Assembly (NCBI GenBank): GCA_054601695.1 | Contig: BAAHQB010000129.1 | Coordinates: forward strand, 434,001 to 498,000 | Source: Amorphochlora amoebiformis | Taxonomy: Eukaryota; Cercozoa; Chlorarachniophyceae | Length of the DNA stretch: 64,000 nt | Direction: 5' to 3' | In this document: positions 37,381 to 64,000 of the stretch, in pieces | How positions within the stretch are numbered: the stretch's first letter is position 1 | How the letters are laid out: every line of letters begins with the position of its first letter | Made by a program: the position numbers and the translations under genes | Notes under the pieces: model-generated | Database searches by the model: none | What the model saw: the letters and a program-made list of their open reading frames with translations, nothing else | Told to the model about the DNA's origin: nothing

Positions 37381-38321
37381 GACCCCCAAAATATTCTTAT
37401 CTCATTATTATTAGTGGAGCTTCTTTTTGGGTAAACTTCTAATCAGATTAATCCAGTACTAAGTCCAAACAGTTCTGGATCTAGCCATTAATTATTAATA
37501 ATATTAGCTCATTATATTACTATATTATTAGTAAATCTGCAAAATCCCTAATTTACATGATGGGCCAGTGGGCGGCACTGTGGGCCAGCCTGGCCAGGCC
37601 GCCAGGGCCACCGAGGGAGGACTGAAGCATTAAGACTGATATACGGCGGATGTGGCATAATTTGTAATTAATGATGACTCATTCGATCAATAGCGGGCCG
37701 ACCTGTTCAGGACACTATGATCTTAGAGATACCGTGAAAGTCTACAATTAACTAGATTTTTTATCCTTGATCTAGATTCTAGATAATTACGATCATCCAT
37801 CATCCGAGAGGAGAATTCCGGCCTCTAGAGGCTGTTTTTAATTAATTTCAATGCGATGACTGGATTCATATGATTACATTGTCTAGATTGTACCACGGTG
37901 CCAACCGTCACAAGTCCACATTCAGTCGCAGACTCGCAGCTATCCAGACGGTAGTCACTGTGACGCCTGACGATCAAACTAGTCACTAATATGCTTTTTG
38001 AACTTCATGGAGGAGGCATATATAATATTATATGCTATGAGATATATGCATACATATATGTGTTTGTTTATATATGTGTGTATATATATATAATTATATA
38101 TATCATAGTATATAATACATTGTATATATATATATATAACATCATGATATACGATGATCGGATATACACTATACGGTATCGGATATATACTATACGGTAT
38201 ACATAATAGTATGATTATATAATAGTAATGTTACATGTATTATGTATATATATATATGTGTATGTATATATATACTAGTATATACATACACATACATAGT
38301 TACACATACATGTATACTATG

Positions 38322-38358
<37 letters not shown>

Positions 38359-38384
38359 ATAATACTATAGTATACGTATAAATA

Positions 38385-38418
<34 letters not shown>

Positions 38419-38452
38419 CTAGTATATCATGATCATGATATGTATGCTATAG

Positions 38453-38486
<34 letters not shown>

Positions 38487-38923
38487 TATATATATATATG
38501 TGTGTGTGTATAAATATGTACATATATATATATATATATATAATACCATAATCTGGATAATATACCGTAATTACATCTGTCTAGTCTGTGTATCATCTAG
38601 ATCATGATACGGTCACTATCTAAATTATTGTCAATGTACTAGTGTAGAAGATATTATTATTGTTATAATATTATAATTCCATACCATAGTATTGTATATA
38701 TATCTAGTATACATATATATATATACGTGAGTTTGTGTGTGTACTAATTTATTACTAAGGCTAGTTTAACGAGTTAGAGACTTAGAGTTAGCATTAATTA
38801 AGTATAGCGTAATTATATAATTTATATCTGTATCATGATACGGTCATTCTAAATTTCTAATCATTGTTATAACATTATAATCATTACTATATAGCGCATA
38901 TATGATATCATGGCATATATCTA

Positions 38924-38959
<36 letters not shown>

Positions 38960-39067
38960 TAGATATATATATATATATAATATAATATACATATACCAAC
39001 TTATCACTAAGCCACCTAGTATAGTTAGTATTAACCTAGATTAACTTCGTACCATAGTATATATATG

Positions 39068-39109
<42 letters not shown>

Positions 39110-39640
39110 CTAGATTATAGAAGCCTATATATAAGTCAGTAGTTCATGCAAAATTGAGGATCACTCTAGTTACTATATATCTAGTATATTCCAGATAATT
39201 TTTAACGAATGGACAAGATAAATTTTCAAATTATATCGTTATACTAGTTCTAGTAGTTATATCATCCAGATCATGGCATACATGATCCAGATAATGTCAT
39301 ATAACCTACATAACGTTATACTAGGTATGATGATGAGTCGGAGACTCGGAGTGAGCACTGGTAACTTCTACTGATCGCTAGTTAATATTGCAAGCCGCAA
39401 GTTGCGATGAGCCGCCGCATGATCTCTCTAGTCACTACTAGACTAGCATCACTGAGGAATTCAAATCACTGAAATTAAAACCGTAACTAAGAGTCAATAT
39501 TGTCAATCTCTAGAATCTAGACAGCTGCCATGATCCAGATGATCACAGGCCCTGAGGTAGTCTAGAACTTGGAAAAACTTGCGGGAAGAAACTTGGACGT
39601 GAAGTGCTGTGATCGGTAGCAAAAGTGTCCAGTCGCTGTC
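37381..39640. other. CTAG-rich intergenic spacer (block 4)
   Basis: Over 2 kb without coding islands, rich in CTAG, ATCATGAT, AGATCATGAT and TACGTA-like steps plus (TA)n runs. One GC-rich spot at 37561-37620 is full of GGCC/GGCCAG. Confidence 0.6.
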
Positions 39641-39748
39641 ATTTTTCTTGAGTGGTAATGCGATAACGTGTGTTTGTATAGTATACGTGTATGTGTGTGC
39701 ATGTGATAATGTGTGTTTATATTATATATGTGTAGTATAATGCGTGTA

Positions 39749-50372
<10,624 letters not shown>

Positions 50373-50735
50373 GCTGGGAGACGTTAGGTTCAACACCAAT
50401 CACGGGATTCGGGGAAATGAAAAGGGGGGATGGGGATGAAGTGAATCCTCGGTAAAATCTATACACACAAGATGCGCTGGACACAGTGGCGACCTCAGCG
50501 AATACGTGGCTTTCGGTATACCACTCAACAAGTACCCCCCTCAACACTGTGGTAACGGGACATGCGAGGGACATATATTTATAAGCTGATCTGGGACTTC
50601 CGTGGGACACATGCGGTCATTTGTTTGCTGGTTGTCCGTCGATGGCCGCAGATGTGAGCGTCGGGGCGTGTAGGGGAAGGGGATTCTGACTAAATAGTGC
50701 GGATTTGATGCTATTTCTGAGATACTACTGATAAG
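50373..50735. other. 5' flank of the malate dehydrogenase gene
   Basis: Unique sequence holding the presumed leader and promoter. An 87-codon minus ORF starts at 50610 and overlaps the MDH start in another frame; if transcribed it would act as an upstream ORF. Nothing else is supported. Confidence 0.35.
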
Positions 50736-50744
50736 CGTGTGGGT

Positions 50745-50964
50745 GTTGTGTTCGTGTGTGTGCGTCTATATGTGTGTGTGTGTGTGTGTCTATGTGTGTG
50801 TGTGTCTATGTGTGTGTGTGTGTGTCTATGTATGTGTGTGTGTCTATATGTGTGTGTGTCTATGTGTGTGTGTGTCTATGTGTGTGTGTGTGTCTATGTG
50901 TGTGTGTGTGTGTCTATGTGTGTGTGCGTATAGGTATGTGTGTTGCGTGCCTGAGTGTTTATGT

Positions 50965-51001
<37 letters not shown>

Positions 51002-51060
51002 GTGTGTTTTCGTGTCTGTATGCATAGTGTGTGTTTGTATGTGTTTATGAGCTTGTCGTG
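50745..51060. repeat. (TG)n with interspersed TCTATG units
   Basis: Runs of TGTGTGTG broken by TCTATG every 14-20 bp, intergenic. Confidence 0.9.
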
Positions 51061-51114
51061 TCATATACACATAAACATGATATATATATGTATATATGTA
51101 CATACACACATATG

Positions 51115-51187
<73 letters not shown>

Positions 51188-51208
51188 GTATGGATATATA
51201 TATATATA

Positions 51209-51304
<96 letters not shown>

Positions 51305-51334
51305 TTATATATATATATAAGCAAAAATACATAC

Positions 51335-51367
<33 letters not shown>

Positions 51368-51408
51368 TATATGTTCATAATTAAATTATATATATACATA
51401 TAAATATA
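51061..51408. repeat. (TA)n block upstream of the 90-aa gene
   Basis: Mostly pure TA with TGTATG and TGTGTG islands. No coding island. Confidence 0.8.
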
Positions 51409-51883
51409 ATGGTCTATGAGTACAGGATCTTTCCCAATAGGTTAAGTCGGGTAGAGATGAAGTGCACGAAACCATGTGTATACAAATCAACACCATCGCC
51501 ACCACCATCACCATCATCACCGTCATCACCGTCATCACCGTCATCATCGTCACCATCATCACCATCACCACCGTCATCACCGTCACCACCGTCATATTCA
51601 TCTCCATCATCGATTTCACGTCCAACAAGAAGATACCTCACAACACGTGCGACAACACGTGTGACAACACGTGTGACAACATGTGTGACGACACGTGTGA
51701 CAACACGTGTGACCTGGTTGACAACATGCGTGACATGTTGCATGACAGTTGCAATGTTGCAAGGCTTCTATGTGTTGGAGGATGAGGTTTGGGTTAACAG
51801 AAATGTTGAGCATTTGGCAATTCTAGGAAAACCAATCGACTACTCGCGCTGGGATAGGTATAACAATACAGTGTATAGTATAG

Positions 51884-51916
<33 letters not shown>

Positions 51917-51963
51917 TTTAGTAGTATATATACAAGCATACATACATATATATGTGTATGTAA

Positions 51964-52046
<83 letters not shown>

Positions 52047-52057
52047 TAAATATGTAT

Positions 52058-52100
<43 letters not shown>

Positions 52101-52132
52101 TATATAGATATGTAGTTATATAGATATGTAGT

Positions 52133-52168
<36 letters not shown>

Positions 52169-52331
52169 ATATATACATGTATATATATCATATACATATA
52201 TATATATATATATATATACATATATTTATATATATATATATATCTAAATATATATATCATACACACATATACATATATATATATTCTTATATGTACAAAT
52301 GTAGATATATGTAGTTATATAGATGTGTAGT

Positions 52332-52428
<97 letters not shown>

Positions 52429-52503
52429 CTAAATATATATATCATATACACATATACACATATATATATTCTTATATGTACAAATGTAGATATATGCAAA
52501 GAC

Positions 52504-52560
<57 letters not shown>

Positions 52561-52894
52561 GCTTGTGGAATATATGTGTGTATGTATAGTTATTTTTAGT
52601 GTAAGTAAATGGTGTATGACATATGATGCTAGATGTGGTGTATGTAAATGATGTATGACATGATGCTGGGTGTGGTTTGAGTTAAGTAAATGATGTATGA
52701 CATATGATGGTAGGTGTGGTTTGAGTTAAGTAAAGTAAATGATTTATGATATGACATATGATGGTAGGTTTGGTTCCGGCAGCGATAGTTCTTCCGGTGT
52801 TCGAGTGGGTGACAACCCTAACATGCCCAACGAAGAAACAATCCGAGACATGGGATTTAAATCTTACCATCACTTTCTTAATGGTGTTATTTAA
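51409..52894 (+). CDS. Unknown small protein (90 aa, 3 exons)
   Basis: Exons 51409-51475 (ATG), 51764-51857, 52783-52894 (TAA), GT-AG, phases 1 and 2 agree (273 nt). I do not recognise the family. The first exon encodes [20 protein letters not shown], the second [20 protein letters not shown] then [10 protein letters not shown], and the third is Ser/Asp/Asn-rich and ends [12 protein letters not shown]. The frame can also be read straight through the first intron, but that stretch is a CAT/CAC and ACACGTGTG repeat, so splicing is more likely. The third exon runs into a 36-bp tandem repeat that includes its own last codons and stop. Confidence 0.55.
51495..51735. repeat. (CATCAC)n and ACACGTGTGACA minisatellites in an intron
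   Basis: Trinucleotide CAT/CAC run at about 51495-51615, then six units of ACACGTGTGACA at about 51650-51720, all between the first two exons of the 90-aa gene. Confidence 0.9.
51885..52560. repeat. (TA)n intron with ~180-bp duplicated segment
   Basis: The block with ATATCTAAATATATATATCA, ATTCTTATATGTACAAATGT and AGATATATG occurs twice (near 52241-52315 and 52426-52500). A TAGATATGTAGTTATA unit also repeats at 52098-52140. Confidence 0.75.
52610..52765. repeat. Tandem repeats upstream of a terminal exon
   Basis: Units around AAATGATGTATGACATATGA and GGTGTGGTTTGAGTTAAGT, 30-50 bp, repeated about four times just upstream of the acceptor at 52781. One shared word, ATGATGGTAGGT, leads directly into the acceptor region. 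Confidence 0.7.
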
Positions 52895-53112
52895 TTCTTA
52901 CCATCACTTTCTCAATAGTGTTATTTAAATCTTACCATCACACTTTCTTAATGGTGTTATTTAAATCTTACCATCACACTTCCTTAATGGTGTTAATTAA
53001 ATCTTACCATCACACTTTCTTAATGGTGTTATTTGAATCTTACCATCACTTTCTTAATGGTCTTATTTAAATCTTACCATCACTTTCTTAATGGTGTTAT
53101 TTCAACTGTAAC
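52850..53112. repeat. 36-bp tandem repeat covering a stop codon and 3' UTR
   Basis: Seven units around AAATCTTACCATCACTTTCT + TAATGGTGTTATTT. The first unit is the coding end of exon 52783-52894; later units would be 3' UTR. Confidence 0.9.
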
Positions 53113-53114
53113 AC

Positions 53115-53168
<54 letters not shown>

Positions 53169-53313
53169 ATGTTTGTGTGTGTGTGTGTGTATTTATATAA
53201 TATATACATATATAAATATATATATATGGTATACATTTTTATACATATGTATATATATACATATATATATATATATGTAAGTTTATGTTAAATGTACATA
53301 TCTATGCACATAC

Positions 53314-53360
<47 letters not shown>

Positions 53361-53380
53361 ATATATATTTACGTACATAC

Positions 53381-58095
<4,715 letters not shown>

Positions 58096-58847
58096 GTGGA
58101 TCTAGTCGATAATAGTCTAGATGCAGTCATTTTTCACATGTCTAGATGTGTAAAGGAGTGGTAGGAGGTGATGAATGATTGACTTCGGATCATGATCAGG
58201 ACGCAAAGGTCCAGACTAGCAATATTCTACATATTCCATACCGAAAACCAAAGTCTAGCCTAGTACTAGTCAACTGATGATCAGTATCATACGGTACATG
58301 GCAGTGCTAAGCTCAAGGTAAGTTATTTATAATTAAAGTTTATCTAACTGAAATTTATTCTTAAATTTTAATTTGGTAAATTTTAAATTAATATAATAAT
58401 CATAAGCCAATTGTTATTACTAATCATAGTCTATGATGTAGTTAATGTGACCATGATCTACCTGATCATCACGATATGTCTATATATTAGATATATATAA
58501 TGTATGCTGGTGTATAATACACTGCATATGTACATACAAATATATACACATATAAAATACATTTGTATGTATATATATCTAGTATATATATGTAACGGTA
58601 TGTATAAATATATCATGTGACACATAAATGTATACTATGATATTAGCATGACGATGATATGTGTGTATATATGTACTGCAGTTCACTGTATACTATGATA
58701 TATACACCAGACACACATCATAGTATATATATCTAGTATATGACGGTATTATCTCATAGTATCATGATATTATATACAAGTACTCATATAGACCTATGAT
58801 ATATATATTATATATATATATATGTGTGTGTGTGTCTGTATATAACG

Positions 58848-58895
<48 letters not shown>

Positions 58896-58896
58896 T

Positions 58897-58945
<49 letters not shown>

Positions 58946-58992
58946 ATGTATACTATTATATATACTATGATATATATATATATATATGTATT

Positions 58993-59078
<86 letters not shown>

Positions 59079-59095
59079 CAATATAACAAGGCGAA
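58096..59095. other. CTAG-rich intergenic spacer (block 5) grading into (TA)n
   Basis: 58096-58800 carries GATCTAGTCGAT, TAGTCTAG, ATCATGAT and TACGTAC-like steps, then (TA)n to 59080. No coding island. Confidence 0.55.
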
Positions 59096-59319
59096 AGATG
59101 GAATGCTTAATATGAATAATAATCAACTCAATTGGCAAAACAACCTTCGGCTTACTAAACATTTAGTCATATGTACATAACCAGCTGTACACTGGCAGTA
59201 GCCCCATGGTCGCAAGTTGTACAGAATTAAACCAGGCTAACACTTGCAGCATCTCAGGGCAGCAGTATACGCGAGATACGATGCAGGCTAGGCACTCCTG
59301 TAGGTCCTCATGAGCACAA

Positions 59320-60342
59320 TCATGTTGCAGACAGTCTGTTCTTCGTGGTTTTGTGTGGGTGTACTTTGGACTTAAGTTGTGAGTGATTATCGTGTGAGAG
59401 GTTCGGAGCGTGCGTATGCGCATGGGAGCGGGGATGGGAACAGAGATGGGAGTAGATATGGGAGCGGGGACGGGGCTGGTAAATTGGACGCGAATTTGTA
59501 CGGAAATTGTAACGAGGACGGGAATTGGAATTGTGTGGACGGGAAGTGGAATGAGGAGCCAATTTGTGATGAGGGTCGACATGGGAATCGGCAATAGCAT
59601 GAGAACCGAGGTTGAAAGGAGGATTAGAACCGTAAGGAAGACGAGAATAAATTGGACGGATATGGGAAAGAGACTGAGATTGGTGGTGTGAATGAGAACG
59701 AGGATGGGAATGGTTGCCGGAATGTGAACGGGAATGTGGACGTCGCAAAGGCTTCTCCCAGTGAGATGGTCTCGGTGATCTGGGAGCCCGTCGATTCTGC
59801 GAGAGCGGGACGGGCTTTGAGCCATGGGCATGATCTCGATCCAGTTCAGGTAGAAGAGTGGGGCATGCAGACTGTGGTTGTTGTGGAGAATGTGCAGCCT
59901 CCTTGCTTTGACATCGCAGCATGAATAAAACTGTGTGCGTGCTGGGAGATGTTTCATGTGAGCTAGCGTTGTTTTGGGTGTTCTCACGAGTCTCCATAGC
60001 ATTCATGCAGAGGGGGGATATGGGCGTGAGAATCATGAACCGAAAAGACCGCGAACGACTACTCTTTTTGCGATCAACGCCAGGCTGGATAGGATTTGGA
60101 GGACTGGTGTTCAGAGTGTCGTTCTTGGCGTTGGCTGTCTTTTTGGTGATGGAACTGGCATTGGGGTAGGCGGTGGGGCTGGCATCTGGACCATCACCGT
60201 CGTCACCACCGCTGAGGTTGGGGCTGACTGCCGCATTGACGTTTTTGGGCCTGGGGTTTGGCTTCGGCGGCGTGTTGGAGGGTGTAAGGCCGTGGAGCTT
60301 GGAGTTCTGACGTTTGTCCATCGGATGGTGGACAATCCTCAT
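59320..60342 (-). CDS. Doubtful long ORF, Ser/Pro/His-rich (340 aa)
   Basis: Open from ATG 60342 to TGA 59320 on minus. The first ~110 residues have mixed composition (KLHGLTPSNTPPKPNPRPKN; DDGDGPDASPTAYPNASS); the rest is a Ser/His/Pro/Arg repeat encoded by GGAACGGGAATGGGA-like units on plus. Other frames are open as well (279 codons on minus, ending at 59163; an 81-codon frame from 60448), as expected of a GC-rich repeat. No splice structure was resolved. If real, it would share a short upstream region with the divergent ubiquitin-like gene. Confidence 0.3.
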   Translation of the reverse strand: MRIVHHPMDKRQNSKLHGLTPSNTPPKPNPRPKNVNAAVSPNLSGGDDGDGPDASPTAYPNASSITKKTANAKNDTLNTSPPNPIQPGVDRKKSSRSRSFRFMILTPISPLCMNAMETRENTQNNASSHETSPSTHTVLFMLRCQSKEAAHSPQQPQSACPTLLPELDRDHAHGSKPVPLSQNRRAPRSPRPSHWEKPLRRPHSRSHSGNHSHPRSHSHHQSQSLSHIRPIYSRLPYGSNPPFNLGSHAIADSHVDPHHKLAPHSTSRPHNSNSRPRYNFRTNSRPIYQPRPRSHIYSHLCSHPRSHAHTHAPNLSHDNHSQLKSKVHPHKTTKNRLSAT

Positions 60343-60687
60343 CGAAGGAGGTTCTTGTCGGGACTCGTTGGAACAGCTCTGAAAGCGAGCTTGGGCGCGT
60401 TGGCAACGCAGAGCACGGTTTCGATTTTACAAGCAGCTCTTTATACAAGCTGAGAGTCTATCTGAGTTTTTTTGGTTATCTTGGCATGTCTTCGGAGCAA
60501 TTTCGCTATGTACACAGGATGCGTTTCCGCGTGGGTCTGCACGTAGGCCTTCGTCGACACGTGGCACACTAGCAATGAAGGTCAAGGAAAATTAGCTTTT
60601 CGGTATCCCGGAAACCCGGGATTCGTCTCTGAATGATTTCGCAACCCGTCTTCCTGGAAAAAGACAGCCAAAGCTAAACCCAGCGCC

Positions 60688-61096
60688 ATGCCGATGCAGG
60701 TGTTGAGAGAGGAATGTGGAATATGTGAATGTCTGTGAGGTGTATTTGATTGCGGTATGGATTCAGATTTACATCAAGAAGCTCGACGGGAAGAAGAGCC
60801 CGTTCAATTTTGAGCCGTCCACAACAATCAAGAAAGTCAAGGAGGTTTGTTTTGGGTCTCAACCACGTTGCATCCATTTGACTCCCGGTTACATGAGAGA
60901 GTAAAGATCAGTATTTGTTGCCCAGGTTCTGGCCGAAAAGACGGGTATCTTTACAGAGGCTATCCGGTTGATCTTCCAGGGCCAGCCTATGAAGGATGAT
61001 AAGACCCTGGAGGATTCTAAGGTCAAGGCGGGCAATGTTATCCACATGATTCTACAGCTACGGGGGGGAACAAATCAAAATTGCCACAGTCTGTAA
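60688..61096 (+). CDS. Ubiquitin-like modifier precursor (86 aa)
   Basis: Exons 60688-60699 (only 12 nt, MPMQ), 60767-60844, 60926-61096 (TAA), all phase 0. Introns are 67 and 81 bp with no (TA)n. The fold signature is clear: MQIYIKKLDGKKSPFNFEPS, TTIKKVKEVLAEKTGI, AIRLIFQGQPMKDDKTLED, VIHMILQLRGG. It aligns end to end with ubiquitin/NEDD8 but is divergent: the I44-patch region and several ubiquitin lysines differ, so it is not canonical ubiquitin. After the Gly-Gly there is an eight-residue tail (TNQNCHSL), which implies a hydrolase must expose the glycine before conjugation. Two residues (Met-Pro) precede the usual Met-Gln start. NEDD8-like and ubiquitin-related options both remain open. 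Confidence 0.9.
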
Positions 61097-61984
61097 TGAG
61101 CGGCATGTGCGCGGGTGTAGGTCGGACAGATACCGTATGACGGAAAGTAGAGACTCAATCAGCGGTAATCTCTAGACCGTTGAAGCGTACGGATAGATAG
61201 CTAAGCTGTACAAACCCTGTGCCATGCTCACTCACCCTTTATCACGGCACCTGTTGGAATTGCAAATATCCATCTGTAGTCATACATATGTATCATGTGT
61301 GTAGTGTGTGCATATGCATCTCGTCATTCGATCATCTTCTAGATCCGATGGTACTATGCCATCTGGAATTATCTATCTAGTCTGATAGTATATGGATTAC
61401 CAACTCAATCGTATTTGAAAGTAATTGGATATCTAGCTAGCTAGCTATAGCGCGATATGCGCGCGTCCAGTGCACATGTATACGTACACGAAAAACGTCG
61501 CACACACACAATTTTGACGTGACGATGCGTAGACGCATTCCGACTGGATACATGTATATATCTACTGGTATATACTAGATATGGCTAGTGATCAGGATCT
61601 AGCAAATATATATATGTAACTCTCTATGTGTATATATATATATACTAGTATACTCACTGACTATATCTACTCGATATCATATACGCTGCTAGCGCTAGTC
61701 TACTAGGTCTAGCTTCTCAGACAGCTAGTTGCAATATTTACGAAAGTACGGTAAGTCTGGTTATTAATTAGTGATACAAAATAATCTAGATTGTCCTCAA
61801 TCATCTAGATCTTGCCAGCTCTCTACTAGGCTCCAGGGCGAATCATCTCAATTCTATTAATATTCTTCCTCGTACGTAACCCGCGTCTCTAGGCCTATGG
61901 CAACGTGCGGTAGCACTGAGCTCGGATCTGGATGTATCCGGATCCAGCTGTGTGCAGGCTAGGTCTATAGTACTAGTAGCACGG
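61097..61984. other. CTAG-rich intergenic spacer (block 6)
   Basis: Begins right after the stop at 61096 and ends at the stop at 61985 of the converging gene. Full of TAGCTAGCTAGCTA, GATCTAG, TACTAGTA and CGCGATATGCGCGCG-like palindromes. Confidence 0.65.
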
Positions 61985-63004
<1,020 letters not shown>

Positions 63005-63009
63005 CTAAA

Positions 63010-63165
63010 ACATACAAGAAGAGCAATATGAATCAATACGAGAGCGTTAAAGCATATCCTAAAAAGAATATGGCTCTATTATACGAGAGCGCTAAAGCAT
63101 ACCCTAAAAAGCATATGAGTCTATTATACGAGAGCGCTGAAGCATACGAGAAGAAGAATAATATC
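63010..63165 (-). pseudogene. Three copies of the acceptor and 5' edge of exon 62928-63004
   Basis: TACGAGAGCGCTAAAGCATA recurs near 63039, 63080 and 63129. On minus each has TTTAG, TTTAA or CTTCAG followed by CGCTCTCGTAT, as in the true exon. All lie upstream of it in transcript direction. Confidence 0.8.
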
Positions 63166-64000
63166 ACGCATTCCACATGCCATGCTCATCATGTCGTAAT
63201 CCAACATTATCACGCATTCCACATGCCATGCTCACCATGTCGTAATCCAACATTATCACGCATTCCATATGCCATGCTCACCATGTCGTAATCCAACATT
63301 ATCACGCATTCCACATGCCATGCTCACCATGTCGTAATCCAACATTATCACGCATTCCACATCCCATGCTCATCATGTCGTAATCCAACATTATCACGCA
63401 TTCCACATGCCATGCTCATCATGTCGTAATCCAACATTATCACGCATTCCACATGCCATGCTCATCATGTCGTAATCCAACATTATCACGCATTCCACAT
63501 GCCATGCTCACCATGTCGTAATCCAACATTATCACGCATTCCACATGCCATGCTCACCATGTCGTAATCCAACATTATCACGCATTCCACATGCCATGCT
63601 CACCATGTCGTAATCCAACATTATCACGCATTCCACATGCCATGCTCATCATGTCGTAATCCAACATTATCACGCATTCCACATGCCATGCTCATCATGT
63701 CGTAATCCAACATTATCACGCATTCCACATGCCATGCTCATCATGTCGTAATCCAACATTATCACGCATTCCACATGCCATGCTCACCATGTCGTAATCC
63801 AACATTATCACGCATTCCACATGCCATGCTCACCATGTCGTAATCCAACATTATCACGCATTCCACATGCCATGCTCACCATGTCGTAATCCAACATTAT
63901 CACGCATTCCACATGCCATGCTCATCATGTCGTAATCCAACATTATCACGCATTCCACATGCCATGCTCATCATGTCGTAATCCAACATTATCACGCATT
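63166..64000. repeat. 46-bp minisatellite running off the window edge
   Basis: About 18 highly similar copies of ATCACGCATTCCACATGCCA + TGCTCATCATGTCGTAATCC + AACATT; the main variant is TCATC versus TCACC. High identity suggests recent amplification or gene conversion. It presumably lies in the next intron of the membrane-protein gene. Confidence 0.95.

Noticed and set aside
59163-60002. 279-codon minus frame overlapping the 340-aa ORF
   Set aside because: Composition is that of a shifted frame over a G-rich repeat; no domain or splice support.

Overview
The window is nuclear DNA of a eukaryote, most likely a flagellated protist; I cannot place it more precisely. Genes are cut into many short exons (often 27-110 nt) with canonical GT...AG borders. 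The introns are filled with (TA)n tracts and minisatellites, so most long open frames here are repeat artefacts. I found genes by locating the non-repetitive islands, reading their splice sites by eye and requiring exon phases to join. Protein identities come from memory of the families, not from a search.

Layout. 1-2724: (TA)n, then CTAG-rich spacer. 2725-13200 (-): a 353-aa EF-hand-like protein, probably flagellar. 14920-21435 (-): an unknown protein of about 372 aa. 21626-21797 (+): an isolated exon-like ORF. 22067-23621 (+): a Jupiter/HN1-type protein, 242 aa. 23971-24733 (+): a small EF-hand protein. 26249-33545 (-): a TMEM231-like ciliary transition-zone protein, middle unresolved. 35039-37076 (-): an ammonium transporter, 519 aa. 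39749-50372 (-): a cytosolic-type malate dehydrogenase, 361 aa in 14 exons over 10.6 kb. 51409-52894 (+) and 53381-58095 (+): two unknown proteins. 59320-60342 (-): a doubtful long ORF. 60688-61096 (+): a ubiquitin-like modifier with a tail after its di-glycine. 61985-63004 (-): the 3' end of a membrane protein that runs off the right edge. No tRNA, rRNA, CRISPR array or recognisable transposon was seen.

Biology. TMEM231 and the EF-hand-like protein point to a cell with a cilium or flagellum; the transporter and malate dehydrogenase are housekeeping. There is no operon logic.

Two genome-scale patterns stand out. First, in more than a dozen places an exon edge plus its splice site has been copied in tandem into the neighbouring intron. 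Copies of an exon's 3' edge lie downstream in the transcript direction and copies of a 5' edge lie upstream; some copies have a broken GT. Second, spacers between genes (2725, 24733-26249, 33545-35039, 37076-39749, 58095, 61096-61985) consist of DNA crowded with CTAG, GATC, TACGTA and similar palindromes, and that texture stops at gene ends.
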